Below are positions 37,364 through 46,483 of a stretch of 64,000 nt of DNA, piece by piece. Source of the stretch: Brevibacillus sp. SYP-B805 (GTDB lineage Bacteria > Bacillota > Bacilli > Brevibacillales > Brevibacillaceae). Location of the stretch: assembly GCF_011059135.1 (NCBI RefSeq), contig NZ_JAALGD010000001.1, positions 479,235-543,234 of the forward strand. Reading direction: 5' to 3'. Position 1 is the stretch's first letter. Each line of letters starts with the position of its first letter. The notes beneath the pieces are model-generated. The model saw only the letters and a list, made by a program, of their open reading frames with translations, did no database searches and had not been told where the DNA came from. The translations under genes and the position numbers were made by a program.

Positions 37364-38590
37364 GTGAAAATTCTCGTCCAAAAATTTGGTGGTTCCTCCC
37401 TGACAACCGCGGATTGTCGGGCAAGAGCCATTACCCATATCGAACGAGCGCTGTCGGAAGGGTACGCGCTCGTTGTCGTTGTTTCGGCGATGGGGCGCAA
37501 AGGCGACCCGTACGCAACGGATACCTTGCTGCAGCTGATCCGGGAGAACGGCAACAGTCTGCCGGCGCGTGAGACGGATCTGCTTCTTCATACCGGAGAA
37601 ATCATCTCGGCTGCGGTCATGTGCAGCCAGCTGAACGAACGGGGGATACGGGCCACCATTTTGACGGGGGGCCAGGCCAACATCATCACGACCGATGATT
37701 TTTCCAACGCCCAGATTCTGTCGATCGACCCCAAGCGGATCAAACAGGAGCTGGAAGCGGGAAAGGTCGTCATCGTACCCGGCTTTCAAGGCAGGACGGC
37801 CGACTGGGAGATCACGACGCTGGGACGCGGCGGCAGCGATACGACGGCCACCGCGCTGGGCGTTGCCCTGCAGGCCGAGATGGTTGACATCTTTACGGAC
37901 GTCAATGGCATCATGACGGCTGATCCGCGGATCGTTGAGGAAGCCCAACCCCTCGAAGCGGTTACCTATACTGAGATCTGCAACATGGCCCATCTTGGCG
38001 CCAAGGTGATCCACCCGCGCGCCGTGGAGATCGCCATGCAGGCCCATGTCCCGATCCGCGTACGCTCCACCTTCTCGGACGACGAAGGCACGCTGGTGAC
38101 AACCCTGCATGAGATCGGGCGGATCAGCGGCCCTGTCAGGGATCGCCTGATCATGGGGATCGCCCACGTCCCCAATATCACCCAAATCAAGGTGTTTGCC
38201 AAGGAAGGGCAGTATGACACGCAGCTGCGGGTATTCAAGGCCATGGCGCAGCATCATATCAGTGTGGATTTCATCAATGTCAATCCGCTTGGCGTTGCCT
38301 ATACCGTCCATGACCAGATGGCTGACAAGGCGGTCGGCATCCTGCGGGAGATGGGGTATGAGCCGCAGATTCTGCCGCACTGCGCCAAGGTCTCCGTGGT
38401 AGGAGCGGGCATGGCGGGGGTTCCGGGCGTGATGGCCCAGATCGTGGAGGCGCTGACCAATGAAGACATTCAGATTTTGCAGTCGGCCGACTCCCACACC
38501 ACCATCTGGGTCCTGCTCCATGAAGCGGATATGGTGAAGGCCATTCGCGCCTTGCACCGCCAATTCCAATTACATTCTGGCCGAAAGTGA
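37364..38590 (+). CDS. dapG: Aspartokinase (DapG type)
   Basis: Aspartokinase phosphorylates aspartate, the first committed step to lysine, diaminopimelate and dipicolinate. The 408-residue single-polypeptide kinase shows VQKFGGSSLTTA at the N-terminus, GRGGSDTTATALG, and C-terminal tandem ACT domains for feedback control. Location between asd and dapA matches B. subtilis dapG (diaminopimelate-sensitive isozyme); the isozyme assignment is by synteny. The GTG start at 37364 follows AGGAGAGAGAAAG. Confidence 0.95.
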   Translation: MKILVQKFGGSSLTTADCRARAITHIERALSEGYALVVVVSAMGRKGDPYATDTLLQLIRENGNSLPARETDLLLHTGEIISAAVMCSQLNERGIRATILTGGQANIITTDDFSNAQILSIDPKRIKQELEAGKVVIVPGFQGRTADWEITTLGRGGSDTTATALGVALQAEMVDIFTDVNGIMTADPRIVEEAQPLEAVTYTEICNMAHLGAKVIHPRAVEIAMQAHVPIRVRSTFSDDEGTLVTTLHEIGRISGPVRDRLIMGIAHVPNITQIKVFAKEGQYDTQLRVFKAMAQHHISVDFINVNPLGVAYTVHDQMADKAVGILREMGYEPQILPHCAKVSVVGAGMAGVPGVMAQIVEALTNEDIQILQSADSHTTIWVLLHEADMVKAIRALHRQFQLHSGRK

Positions 38591-38605
38591 AAGGACTGAT
38601 TCTTT

Positions 38606-39478
38606 GTGGCACATTTTGGGCGTCTGGTTACCGCGATGGTCACACCGTTTGACGAACAGCTTCGGATTGATTTTGACAAAACGGAACGGCTGATTGATCA
38701 CCTGCTGGCGACGGGAACGGAAGGGTTGGTTGTGAGCGGCACCACCGGTGAATCGCCGACGCTGTCGGCAGCCGAAAAGCTGGAACTATTCCGCCATGTG
38801 GTGTCATACGTAAAGGGACGCTGCCATGTGATCGCCGGCACCGGCAGCAACAATACGGCATCCAGCATCGAATTTACCCAAGCGGCTGCAGAGACGGGCG
38901 TCGATGCCGTCATGGTGGTGGCTCCGTATTACAGCCGTCCTTCCCAGGAAGGGTTGTACCAGCACTTCAAGGCGGTTGCGGAGGCGACGACGCTGCCGGT
39001 GATGCTGTACAACGTGCCTACCCGCACCGGCGTGAACATGACCGCACAAACCACGCTCCGGCTGGCGCAGCTGCCCAATGTCGTCTGCATCAAGGAAGCA
39101 TCGGGCAATCTCTCCCAGATGGCCCAGATCATCGAGCATGCGCCGGAAGGCTTCGAATTGTACAGCGGCGATGACGGGCTGACCCTGCCGGTGCTCGCCA
39201 TCGGCGGCGTAGGCATCGTCAGCGTGGCGAGCCACGTGGTGGGTGCTGACATGACGGAGATGATCTCCGCCTTTTTTGCCGGCAATCATGCCCGGGCGGC
39301 ATCGATCCACCGCAAGCTGCTGCCGGTCTTTGAAGGGCTGTTCGCCTACCCGAGCCCGGTGCCAACGAAGACGGCCCTGGAACTCATCGGCGTACCGGTG
39401 GGCGGCGTACGCCTGCCGTTGGTCGATCTTACCGAAGAAGAGCGTGCGTTCGTCCAATCCATTCTGCCTCGGAAATAA
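38606..39478 (+). CDS. dapA: 4-hydroxy-tetrahydrodipicolinate synthase
   Basis: DapA condenses pyruvate with aspartate semialdehyde, giving the precursor used both for diaminopimelate and, in the sporulating mother cell, by DpaAB. The 290-residue TIM barrel has GTTGESPTL, the catalytic Tyr in MLYNVPTRTG and the Schiff-base Lys in CIKEASGN. The GTG start at 38606 follows AAAGGA. Two terminators follow. Confidence 0.97.
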   Translation: MAHFGRLVTAMVTPFDEQLRIDFDKTERLIDHLLATGTEGLVVSGTTGESPTLSAAEKLELFRHVVSYVKGRCHVIAGTGSNNTASSIEFTQAAAETGVDAVMVVAPYYSRPSQEGLYQHFKAVAEATTLPVMLYNVPTRTGVNMTAQTTLRLAQLPNVVCIKEASGNLSQMAQIIEHAPEGFELYSGDDGLTLPVLAIGGVGIVSVASHVVGADMTEMISAFFAGNHARAASIHRKLLPVFEGLFAYPSPVPTKTALELIGVPVGGVRLPLVDLTEEERAFVQSILPRK

Positions 39479-39494
39479 TGCCCAGCCTCTTACT

Positions 39495-39530
39495 CACCCG
39501 GCACAGCATCCTGCTGCTACCGGGTGTTTT
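39495..39530 (+). terminator. Terminator after dapA (first of three hairpins)
   Basis: CACCCGG (39495-39501) pairs with CCGGGTG (39520-39526), followed by TTTT. Confidence 0.8.
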
Positions 39531-39545
39531 GCTGTGCGGCCCGAG

Positions 39546-39579
39546 CCTGCCCGCGTCATTCGATTGGCGGGTGGGTTTT
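39546..39579 (+). terminator. Second hairpin after dapA
   Basis: Arms 39546-39554 and 39567-39575 form nine pairs (two G-T), followed by TTTT. Confidence 0.7.
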
Positions 39580-39635
39580 CATACCATATTGAAAAGTTTA
39601 AACTCTTTAAATGATAAAGCGATGTAAGAAAAGTT

Positions 39636-39682
39636 GGGGGCCCCCGCCGACAAGAGCGTTAGCTTAAGTCGGCGGGGTTTTT
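39636..39682 (+). terminator. Third hairpin after dapA; full copy of the dispersed repeat
   Basis: CCCCGCCGAC (39642-39651) pairs perfectly with GTCGGCGGGG (39668-39677) around a 16-base loop and runs into TTTTT. The unit 39636-39679 is the same sequence family as 7318-7360. This copy has everything a terminator needs, although two terminators already precede it with no gene between. Confidence 0.75.
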
Positions 39683-39687
39683 CTCAC

Positions 39688-39717
39688 TTGTGTTTGCCTT
39701 TTTCTTTCGGGTATAAT
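39688..39717 (+). promoter_or_regulatory. Likely SigA promoter of the RNase J gene
   Basis: TATAAT at 39712-39717 is perfect; TTGTGT at 39688-39693 lies 18 bp upstream as the -35. Confidence 0.6.
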
Positions 39718-39781
39718 GAATACAAGTGATTTGGGGCGGTTAAAAAGAGTGTAATGACAACTAAATATAGGAGGTTCAACT

Positions 39782-41458
39782 TTGCACAAGTCTCAACACA
39801 GCGTTCTCATTTTCGCCCTGGGCGGAGTAGGCGAAATTGGGAAGAACATGTACGTGATCCGTTCGGACGATGACATCGTGGTGATCGACGCCGGTCTGAA
39901 GTTCCCGGAGGAAGAAATGCTGGGAATCGACATGGTGATACCGGACATCACGTACCTGGAGGAAAACCGCGACAAGGTTCGCGGCATTATTATCACACAC
40001 GGACATGAGGATCACATCGGCGGATTAAGCTATGTACTGAAGCATCTGAATGTACCCGTATACGCAACCAAACTCACCCTTGGATTGATTGAAGCAAAAC
40101 TGAAGGAAGCGGGCATCCTAAACACAACCAAGCGTCATTTGATCACCACCGATTCGGAAATTCAGCTTGGATCGGTAAAAGCGACGTTTTTCCGTGTTAA
40201 TCACAGCATTCCCGACAGCGTCGGCGTCTGCCTGGAAACACCGGAAGGGACGATTGTGCACACGGGTGACTTCAAGTTCGATCAGACGCCTGTGAGCGGT
40301 CAAGCGGCTGACATCGCCAAAATGGCCATGATCGGAGAACGGGGCGTTCTGTGCCTGTTGTCTGACAGCACCAATGCGGAGCGTCCGGGCTTTACCGGCT
40401 CCGAACGCGCCGTCGGGGAAGCCATTAAGGACGTGTTTCGCAGAGCGGAAGGCCGCATCGTGGTCTCCACGTTTGCTTCCAACGTTCATCGCATCCAACA
40501 GGTGCTGGATGCTGCCGTCATGTACAACCGCAAAGTAACGGTAGTCGGCCGCAGCATGGTGAACGTGATCAACATCAGCATGGATTTAGGATATCTGCGT
40601 GCACCAAAAGGCTTGATCGTGGAAGTGGATGAGATCAACAAGCTTCCAGCCGATCAGGTGGTAATACTGTCAACCGGAAGTCAGGGTGAGCCCATGTCCG
40701 CGCTCACCCGCATGGCCCGATCCGCCCATCGGAAAATCGACATCCTTCCGGGAGATACCGTAATCATTGCCGCAACCCCGATCCCTGGCAATGAAAAATA
40801 TGTGGCCCGCACGATCGACCAATTGTATCGGGCGGGAGCCGAAGTGATTTATGGCGGACATGGTCCGAATGGCACCGTACACGTTTCCGGACACGGCAGC
40901 CAGGAAGAGCTTCGCCTGATGCTCAACCTGATCCGGCCCAAATATTTCATCCCGATACACGGGGAATTCCGTATGCTGCGCATGCACGGCATTCTTGCCG
41001 AGCAGGTCGGCATCCCGTCGGAGAATATTTTCCTGCTGGATAACGGCGATACCGTGGAGATCTCCGGGGGTGTCGCCCGTTACGGCCCGAAAGTGCATGC
41101 CGGCAATGTGCTGATCGATGGACTCGGCGTCGGGGACGTCGGCAATATTGTTTTACGCGACCGCAAATTACTGTCTCAAGATGGCATACTGGTAGTTGTC
41201 GTTACACTCAGCAAACAAAACGGTACGATTTTGTCCGGTCCTGATATCATTTCCCGCGGATTTGTCTATGTTCGCGAATCGGAGACTCTGCTAGACGAAG
41301 CGAACCGAATCGTCACCCAAACACTGCTAAAATGTATGGAAGAAAACGTGAATGAATGGTCTTCGTTGAAAAACAACGTGAAGGACGCACTGGGCCGCTT
41401 CTTGTATGACCAGACGCGGCGCCGCCCGATGATCCTGCCGATCATCATGGAAGTATAG
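39782..41458 (+). CDS. rnj: Ribonuclease J
   Basis: RNase J is a 5'-3' exo- and endoribonuclease of the metallo-beta-lactamase/beta-CASP family for mRNA decay and rRNA maturation. The 558-residue product has the full zinc motif HGHEDHIGG near residue 73, followed by HSIPDSVG, HTGDFKFD, the beta-CASP motif (NVHRIQQV) and PIHGEFRML. The position between dapA and tepA is that of B. subtilis rnjB, while the complete catalytic motif suggests an active J1-like enzyme; I leave the paralogue open. A TTG start at 39782 has AGGAGGT upstream. Confidence 0.94.
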   Translation: MHKSQHSVLIFALGGVGEIGKNMYVIRSDDDIVVIDAGLKFPEEEMLGIDMVIPDITYLEENRDKVRGIIITHGHEDHIGGLSYVLKHLNVPVYATKLTLGLIEAKLKEAGILNTTKRHLITTDSEIQLGSVKATFFRVNHSIPDSVGVCLETPEGTIVHTGDFKFDQTPVSGQAADIAKMAMIGERGVLCLLSDSTNAERPGFTGSERAVGEAIKDVFRRAEGRIVVSTFASNVHRIQQVLDAAVMYNRKVTVVGRSMVNVINISMDLGYLRAPKGLIVEVDEINKLPADQVVILSTGSQGEPMSALTRMARSAHRKIDILPGDTVIIAATPIPGNEKYVARTIDQLYRAGAEVIYGGHGPNGTVHVSGHGSQEELRLMLNLIRPKYFIPIHGEFRMLRMHGILAEQVGIPSENIFLLDNGDTVEISGGVARYGPKVHAGNVLIDGLGVGDVGNIVLRDRKLLSQDGILVVVVTLSKQNGTILSGPDIISRGFVYVRESETLLDEANRIVTQTLLKCMEENVNEWSSLKNNVKDALGRFLYDQTRRRPMILPIIMEV

Positions 41459-41469
41459 TGCGCAGACGT

Positions 41470-41517
41470 GGAAGGGAGTCGGCCATCCTTGCGAAGAGGA
41501 TGGACCGGCTCCTTTCC
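41470..41517 (+). terminator. Hairpin after the RNase J gene
   Basis: A long stem pairs 41470-41488 with 41498-41517 around a nine-base loop, with a few mismatches; the tail (TGTTTGTG) is only moderately T-rich. Confidence 0.6.
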
Positions 41518-41641
41518 TGTTTGTGCCGGAATTTGCCACAGGGATCCCACTTGAACGCAGCCGTCCGCTTGCGCCGTGCCGGTGCATCAATCTGCCTTTG
41601 GCTATCCATACTAAAGAAGGAAAGCGAAGGAGGTTACCAAG

Positions 41642-42421
41642 ATGCCCGCAGGGAAATATACCGATTTTCTCAATCGTCCCCCGTTCTCCAACAATCAGGA
41701 GCCGCAGCCGCCCACCCCGGATGAGATGCCGGGAGGGGAAGATGCCAAAAAGCGCATTCTCGACACCATTACACAATTGGGGCAAACCAATGTGCCGCAG
41801 CTCGAAAGCAATATCTATTGCCTGTCGATCATCGGCCAGGTGGAAGGGCATATTCAACTTCCTCCCCAGAACAAAACGACGAAATACGAACACATCATCC
41901 CCCAGCTTGTGGCAGCCGAGCAGAACAGCAAAATCGAAGGCGTGCTGGTCCTGCTGAACACGGTGGGGGGGGATGTGGAGGCCGGACTGGCGATCGCCGA
42001 GATGGTCGCTTCCCTGACCAAGCCGGTGGTGACATTGGTGCTGGGGGGCGGACACAGCATCGGCGTGCCGATCGCGGTGGCCGGCAACTATTCGTTCATT
42101 GCGGAAACGGCGACCATGACGATCCATCCGATCCGGCTTACCGGCCTGGTCATCGGCGTTCCCCAAACCTTTGAATATCTGGACAAGATGCAGGATCGCG
42201 TCGTGCAATTCATCGCCAAGCATTCCCGGATCACGCAGGAGCAGTTCAAGGATCTGATGCTGAGAACGGGCGAGCTGACGCGCGATATCGGAACCAATGT
42301 GATCGGAGCCGATGCCGTGAAGTACGGGTTGATCGACGAGGTGGGGGGACTGGGCAAGGCGCTGAAAAAATTGAATGAACTGATTGAAAAGGCACGCACG
42401 GAGGAGAAGATCACGCAATGA
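41642..42421 (+). CDS. tepA: ClpP-like protease TepA
   Basis: TepA is a ClpP-fold serine peptidase reported in B. subtilis as a translocation-enhancing protein acting on signal peptides or inhibitory proteins. The 259-residue product has the nucleophile Ser in GGGHSIGVP and the His in TMTIHPIRL, so the catalytic pair is present. The ATG at 41642 follows GAAGGAGGT. ylzJ overlaps its end by 4 bp and spoIIIE follows, as in B. subtilis. Confidence 0.92.
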   Translation: MPAGKYTDFLNRPPFSNNQEPQPPTPDEMPGGEDAKKRILDTITQLGQTNVPQLESNIYCLSIIGQVEGHIQLPPQNKTTKYEHIIPQLVAAEQNSKIEGVLVLLNTVGGDVEAGLAIAEMVASLTKPVVTLVLGGGHSIGVPIAVAGNYSFIAETATMTIHPIRLTGLVIGVPQTFEYLDKMQDRVVQFIAKHSRITQEQFKDLMLRTGELTRDIGTNVIGADAVKYGLIDEVGGLGKALKKLNELIEKARTEEKITQ

Positions 42422-42648
42422 TACTCTATACCCCCATGCCGTTGGAACTGGTGTACGCCGACTTTCACAAGGTGGAGAAGCAGGAGATCCAGGAAGTTGA
42501 CATGGGAGGCGGCGTGAAGATGTTGGTGGAGCCCACGGGAAAATATCAGGGCAGAATCATTCGGCTGATTTCCCCCAATCCGCAGGATTACTTGAATCCC
42601 CGTTATGCGCCGGGTCAAACCATCTCCTTTCAACCCGATTTTTCGTAG
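42418..42648 (+). CDS. ylzJ: YlzJ-like small protein
   Basis: This 76-residue conserved protein has no known function ([22 protein letters not shown]... ending [14 protein letters not shown]). It starts inside the tepA stop (ATGA), so translation is coupled. It occurs between tepA and spoIIIE in many Bacillales. No hydrophobic or catalytic motif is visible. Confidence 0.85.
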   Translation: MILYTPMPLELVYADFHKVEKQEIQEVDMGGGVKMLVEPTGKYQGRIIRLISPNPQDYLNPRYAPGQTISFQPDFS

Positions 42649-42699
42649 CGAATTCTCCCTGTATTTCTCTCAAATTCCTGTGGTATACTAAGATTAGTC

Positions 42700-42728
42700 G
42701 CAGCCGGTAACAAGTCGGCTGCCTTTTC
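42700..42728 (+). terminator. Hairpin between ylzJ and spoIIIE
   Basis: GCAGCCG (42700-42706) pairs with CGGCTGC (42716-42722), followed by CTTTTC. A TATACT at 42684-42689 just upstream may be a -10 box, in which case the hairpin would be a leader attenuator of spoIIIE rather than the tepA-ylzJ terminator. Confidence 0.55.
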
Positions 42729-42747
42729 ATTCTATCCGGGAGGAGGC

Positions 42748-45111
42748 ATGCCAGTGGGCAGAGAGCGAAAAAAAACCAATGTGGCATGGGCCTCGGTAGC
42801 AAAGATTGAGCTGACTGGTCTCGTCGTCATCGTGCTTTCCCTCATCGGCCTGTTGGAAAGCGGCTGGCTAGGGAAACATGTGCTCTCTTTTTTCTTTCGG
42901 TTTCTGGCCGGATCCTACGACTTTGTGATCCCGCTGCTGTTGATCGGTTTTTCCCTGTATACCATGTTTACCCGCAAACCATTTCGGGTGAACTCGCAGG
43001 TGTTTGGGTCCTTTCTTCTTCTTGTGGCCACCCTGCTGTGGGCGCATTTGCAATTTTACGAAGAGATCACCGCGAACGGCCGATTTGCCGACCAAAGCAT
43101 TGTCCGGGTAACCTGGGATCATCTGTGGCTGGATCAGAGTCAAAAGGTTTCCACGACGGATGTGGCGGGGGGCATGATCGGAGCCCTGCTTTTCGCCCTG
43201 TGCAACAGCTTGTTTGGCACGATCGGCACGGGGCTGATCATCGGCCTGCTCTACCTGGTGGGGCTCATGTTCCTGTTTAATCTTTCGTACGTGGAGATCC
43301 TGCTGTTTGTCAAAAACAGAACGCAGCAGCTGTATGAGAAAGGCAAAGAGTCCATAAAGGATTCGCTCCAGCTGCTGCAGGAAGAAAGCGAAAAACGGAA
43401 GGAGCAGAAAGAAAAACGGAAAGCGGAGAAAACGGCAGCCGCCGTTTCGCCGCCTGTCGCGGGCGATGACGAAAACGATGCGACGACGGACGTGAACGAA
43501 CCGCAGGCAGCCGAAGAGGTGCCGGTTGCTCCCGTGATCCGCGACTTTGCGGAGCGGCTGTTGGCGGAAGAGGAACAGCCGGTCAGCGGTAAGCCGATCG
43601 TCCCGATCGCCAAGGAAATCACATTCTCCCTGGAAGGGGAGGAAGCCATTTTTGGCACCCTGGAAAGCGAAGAGATCAATCCCGCTCCCTATCTTATCCC
43701 CAGTCTGGACATGCTGTCCCGTCCCAAGGCATACATACCCGGCAAAGAGGTTGATCACACGTCCAATGCCGCCAAGCTTGTGCAGACGCTCAAAAGCTTC
43801 GGCGTCAGCGCCATCGTTTCGGAGGTTCACCGGGGTCCTGCGGTCACCCGCTATGAGATTCAGCCGGCAACCGGGGTGAAGGTGAGCCGGATCGTCAGTC
43901 TGACCGATGACCTGGCGCTGGCGCTGGCCGCCAAAGATATCCGGATCGAAGCGCCGATCCCCGGCAAATCGGCCATCGGCATCGAGGTGCCCAATGCCGA
44001 AGTGGCCGTCGTGTCGCTTCGGGAAGTGCTGGAATCTCCCCAATACCAGGACGCCGGCGGCAAGCTGACCGTGGCGTTGGGACGGGATATCTCGGGGGAA
44101 CCGATTGTCGCCGATCTGGCGAAGATGCCCCACCTGCTGGTCGCCGGCGCGACCGGAAGCGGCAAATCGGTCTGCATTAACAGCTTGATCATGAGCCTCC
44201 TGTTCAAGGCGCGTCCGGACGAAGTGAAACTGATGATGGTCGACCCCAAGATGGTGGAGCTGAATGTCTACAACGGCATCCCCCACCTCCTGGCACCCGT
44301 TGTGACAGACCCGCGCCGTGCCTCCGTCGCCCTGAAAAAAGTGGTGGCGGAGATGGAGAGGCGCTACAACCTTTTTGCCAAGACGGGGGCCCGCAATATC
44401 GAGATGTACAACCAGCAGATCGGCTTGCAGATGGATGCGGGCATGAAAGCGGCCAAACTGCCGTATATCGTGGTGATCGTCGACGAGCTGGCCGACTTGA
44501 TGATGGTGGCTCCGGGGGAAGTGGAGGATGCGATCTGCCGTCTCGCCCAGATGGCCCGGGCTGCCGGCATTCATCTGATTATCGCGACACAGCGGCCGTC
44601 CGTCGACGTGATCACCGGCGTGATCAAGGCCAATATCCCGTCCCGCATTGCCTTCGGCGTTTCCTCCATGGCGGATTCCCGCACCATTCTGGACATGGGC
44701 GGGGCGGAGAAGCTGCTGGGGCGCGGGGATATGCTGTTTTTGCCGATGGGAGCGTCCAAGCCGATCCGCGTGCAGGGAGCGTTCGTATCGGACAAGGAAG
44801 TGGAGGAGGTGGTCCGCTTCGTCAAGGACCAGCAGGAGGCAGCCTATCACGAGGAAATGATCCCCGAAGAAACGGCGGAAGAGCAGCAAGCGGTCGTCGA
44901 TGACGAATTGTTTGACCAGGCCGTGCAGATTGTGGTGGAGGCCCAATCCGCTTCGGCCTCCCTGCTGCAGCGCCGGCTGCGGATCGGCTACACCCGCGCC
45001 GCCAGGCTGATCGACATGATGGAAGCCCAGGGCATCGTCGGGCCTTATGAAGGCAGCAAGCCGCGCGAGGTGCGCGTACCGCGGCCTCCGGCGGAAAGCC
45101 ACATTTCCTGA
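42748..45111 (+). CDS. spoIIIE: DNA translocase SpoIIIE/FtsK family
   Basis: SpoIIIE is a septum-bound hexameric ATPase that pumps the chromosome into the forespore. The 787-residue product has four to five membrane helices in the first 180 residues, a charged linker (about 210-310), the FtsK alpha domain, Walker A GATGSGKS near residue 467, Walker B in [10 protein letters not shown], and the C-terminal gamma winged helix ([23 protein letters not shown]). Synteny with tepA-ylzJ supports SpoIIIE over SftA. ATG 42748 follows GGGAGGAGG. Confidence 0.96.
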   Translation: MPVGRERKKTNVAWASVAKIELTGLVVIVLSLIGLLESGWLGKHVLSFFFRFLAGSYDFVIPLLLIGFSLYTMFTRKPFRVNSQVFGSFLLLVATLLWAHLQFYEEITANGRFADQSIVRVTWDHLWLDQSQKVSTTDVAGGMIGALLFALCNSLFGTIGTGLIIGLLYLVGLMFLFNLSYVEILLFVKNRTQQLYEKGKESIKDSLQLLQEESEKRKEQKEKRKAEKTAAAVSPPVAGDDENDATTDVNEPQAAEEVPVAPVIRDFAERLLAEEEQPVSGKPIVPIAKEITFSLEGEEAIFGTLESEEINPAPYLIPSLDMLSRPKAYIPGKEVDHTSNAAKLVQTLKSFGVSAIVSEVHRGPAVTRYEIQPATGVKVSRIVSLTDDLALALAAKDIRIEAPIPGKSAIGIEVPNAEVAVVSLREVLESPQYQDAGGKLTVALGRDISGEPIVADLAKMPHLLVAGATGSGKSVCINSLIMSLLFKARPDEVKLMMVDPKMVELNVYNGIPHLLAPVVTDPRRASVALKKVVAEMERRYNLFAKTGARNIEMYNQQIGLQMDAGMKAAKLPYIVVIVDELADLMMVAPGEVEDAICRLAQMARAAGIHLIIATQRPSVDVITGVIKANIPSRIAFGVSSMADSRTILDMGGAEKLLGRGDMLFLPMGASKPIRVQGAFVSDKEVEEVVRFVKDQQEAAYHEEMIPEETAEEQQAVVDDELFDQAVQIVVEAQSASASLLQRRLRIGYTRAARLIDMMEAQGIVGPYEGSKPREVRVPRPPAESHIS

Positions 45112-45157
45112 CCGGCTGCAAGCCTTCCTGTCTGGTGAAATGGGACAAATTTTTGGC

Positions 45158-45187
45158 TTGCATGATTCTCGCCGCTTAAGGTAAAAT
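45158..45187 (+). promoter_or_regulatory. SigA-type promoter of nupN
   Basis: TTGCAT (45158-45163) and TAAAAT (45182-45187) are 18 bp apart. The -35 lies in the right arm of an 8+8 inverted repeat, TGCAAGCC (45117-45124) and GGCTTGCA (45155-45162), a possible operator. A leader of about 115 nt follows. Confidence 0.65.
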
Positions 45188-45308
45188 TTCTACGGACTCA
45201 TGGAAATTGCGTGGCAAAAAAAATTTTGGGGAAGCTGGGAATGGGTCGCCCGACACATGCCCACCCCGCCATCAATTTCTCAATCCAATCAAAATGGGGG
45301 TAAAACGA

Positions 45309-46367
45309 ATGAAAAAAGTAGTTTCCGTGCTCTCTGTTGCAGCCCTGAGCCTTTCCCTCGTGCTTGCCGGCTGTGGCAGCAAGGCGCCGGAGCAAAGCCA
45401 AGGCGGACAGGCCGGACAAGCCGGCGGAGGCCAGGCACCGACCATGAAAATCGGGATGGTTACCGACGTGGGCGGCGTCAACGACAACTCCTTCAACCAA
45501 AGCGCATGGGAAGGTCTGCAGAAACTGCAAAAAGACCTGAACATGCCGGAAGACAACGTGAAGTACCTGCAAAGTACGGGTGACGCCGATTATGTGCCGA
45601 ACCTCACCCAATTCGTCAAAGACGGCTGGGATCTGACCTGGGGGATCGGTTTCTTGATGGGCGACCATGTGAAGAAAGTGGCGACCGAAAATCCGAACTC
45701 CAAATTGGCCATCATCGACGCCGTGGTAGAGGCGCCCAACGTGGAGTCCGTCGTGTTCAAAGAGCATGAAGGTTCCTTCCTCGTCGGCGTGGTTGCCGCT
45801 TCCATGACCAAGACAAACAAGATCGGTTTCGTCGGCGGGATGGACGTCCCGGTAATCAAACGCTTCGAAGCCGGCTTTACCGCAGGGGTAAAAGCCGTGA
45901 AGCCTGATGCGCAGGTGATTCCGGTTTATACCGGCTTTTTCGACAAGCCTGACGTCGGCAAATCCGCTGCCTCCCAACTCTACGGCCAAGGCGTAGACAT
46001 CATTTTCCACGCTGCCGGTTCCACGGGTGACGGGGTTTTCAACGAAGCAAAAGACCGCAAAGCCAAAGGCGAAAACGTATGGGTAATCGGTGTGGATAAA
46101 GACCAGTCCCTCACCTTCGGCAAAGAGATTACCCTGACTTCCATGATGAAACGCGTAGACGAAGCCGTATACCGCGTTTCCAAAGAAGTGATCGACGGCA
46201 AATTCGAAGGCGGCAAAGTGGTATCGCTCGGTCTGGCGGAAAACGGCGTAGGTCTGCCGGAGACATCCAAGGATACGGTTCCTGCCGATGTGTTGAAACT
46301 CGTGGATGAGTACAAGCAAAAAATCATCAACGGCGAAATCAAGGTACCGGAAGAACCGCAAAAATAA
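45309..46367 (+). CDS. nupN: BMP-family nucleoside-binding lipoprotein (NupN-like)
   Basis: This is the extracytoplasmic binding protein of a nucleoside ABC importer (BmpA/Med family). The 352-residue product has a lipoprotein signal with LVLAGC, Cys22 being the acylation site. A Gly/Gln-rich linker follows, then the BMP fold (MKIGMVTDVGGVNDNSFNQSAWEGL). B. subtilis NupN binds guanosine; specificity here is inferred. ATG 45309 follows GGGGGT; longer in-frame readings upstream lack a signal peptide at the N-terminus. A strong hairpin separates it from nupO. Confidence 0.92.
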   Translation: MKKVVSVLSVAALSLSLVLAGCGSKAPEQSQGGQAGQAGGGQAPTMKIGMVTDVGGVNDNSFNQSAWEGLQKLQKDLNMPEDNVKYLQSTGDADYVPNLTQFVKDGWDLTWGIGFLMGDHVKKVATENPNSKLAIIDAVVEAPNVESVVFKEHEGSFLVGVVAASMTKTNKIGFVGGMDVPVIKRFEAGFTAGVKAVKPDAQVIPVYTGFFDKPDVGKSAASQLYGQGVDIIFHAAGSTGDGVFNEAKDRKAKGENVWVIGVDKDQSLTFGKEITLTSMMKRVDEAVYRVSKEVIDGKFEGGKVVSLGLAENGVGLPETSKDTVPADVLKLVDEYKQKIINGEIKVPEEPQK

Positions 46368-46389
46368 GCGTAGCCAAGTAGCAGGAGGA

Positions 46390-46423
46390 CAAGGCTAGTT
46401 TGGAGAAACTAGCCTTGTTCTTT
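46390..46423 (+). terminator. Intra-operon terminator between nupN and nupO
   Basis: CAAGGCTAGTTT (46390-46401), loop GGAG and AAACTAGCCTTG (46406-46417) form a perfect 12-bp stem, followed by TTCTTT. It probably lowers ATPase/permease expression relative to the binding protein. Confidence 0.85.
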
Positions 46424-46483
46424 CCATTCTTCCTATCGTTTTTTTACGCGTTTTTTATTTCATCCGCAAACGGGGTGAATTGC

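Noticed and set aside
41459..41957. Short plus-strand frames over the RNase J-tepA spacer and tepA start
   Set aside because: They run through the hairpin after the RNase J gene and overlap tepA in other frames; composition does not look like protein.
45188..45308. Purine riboswitch in the nupN leader
   Set aside because: The position would make sense, but I could not find the conserved three-way junction bases or a terminator pair, so it is not supported.
46400..46483. Longer N-terminus for NupO with a hydrophobic leader
   Set aside because: It would begin inside the terminator hairpin; an ABC ATPase needs no signal peptide and TTG 46484 has a proper site.
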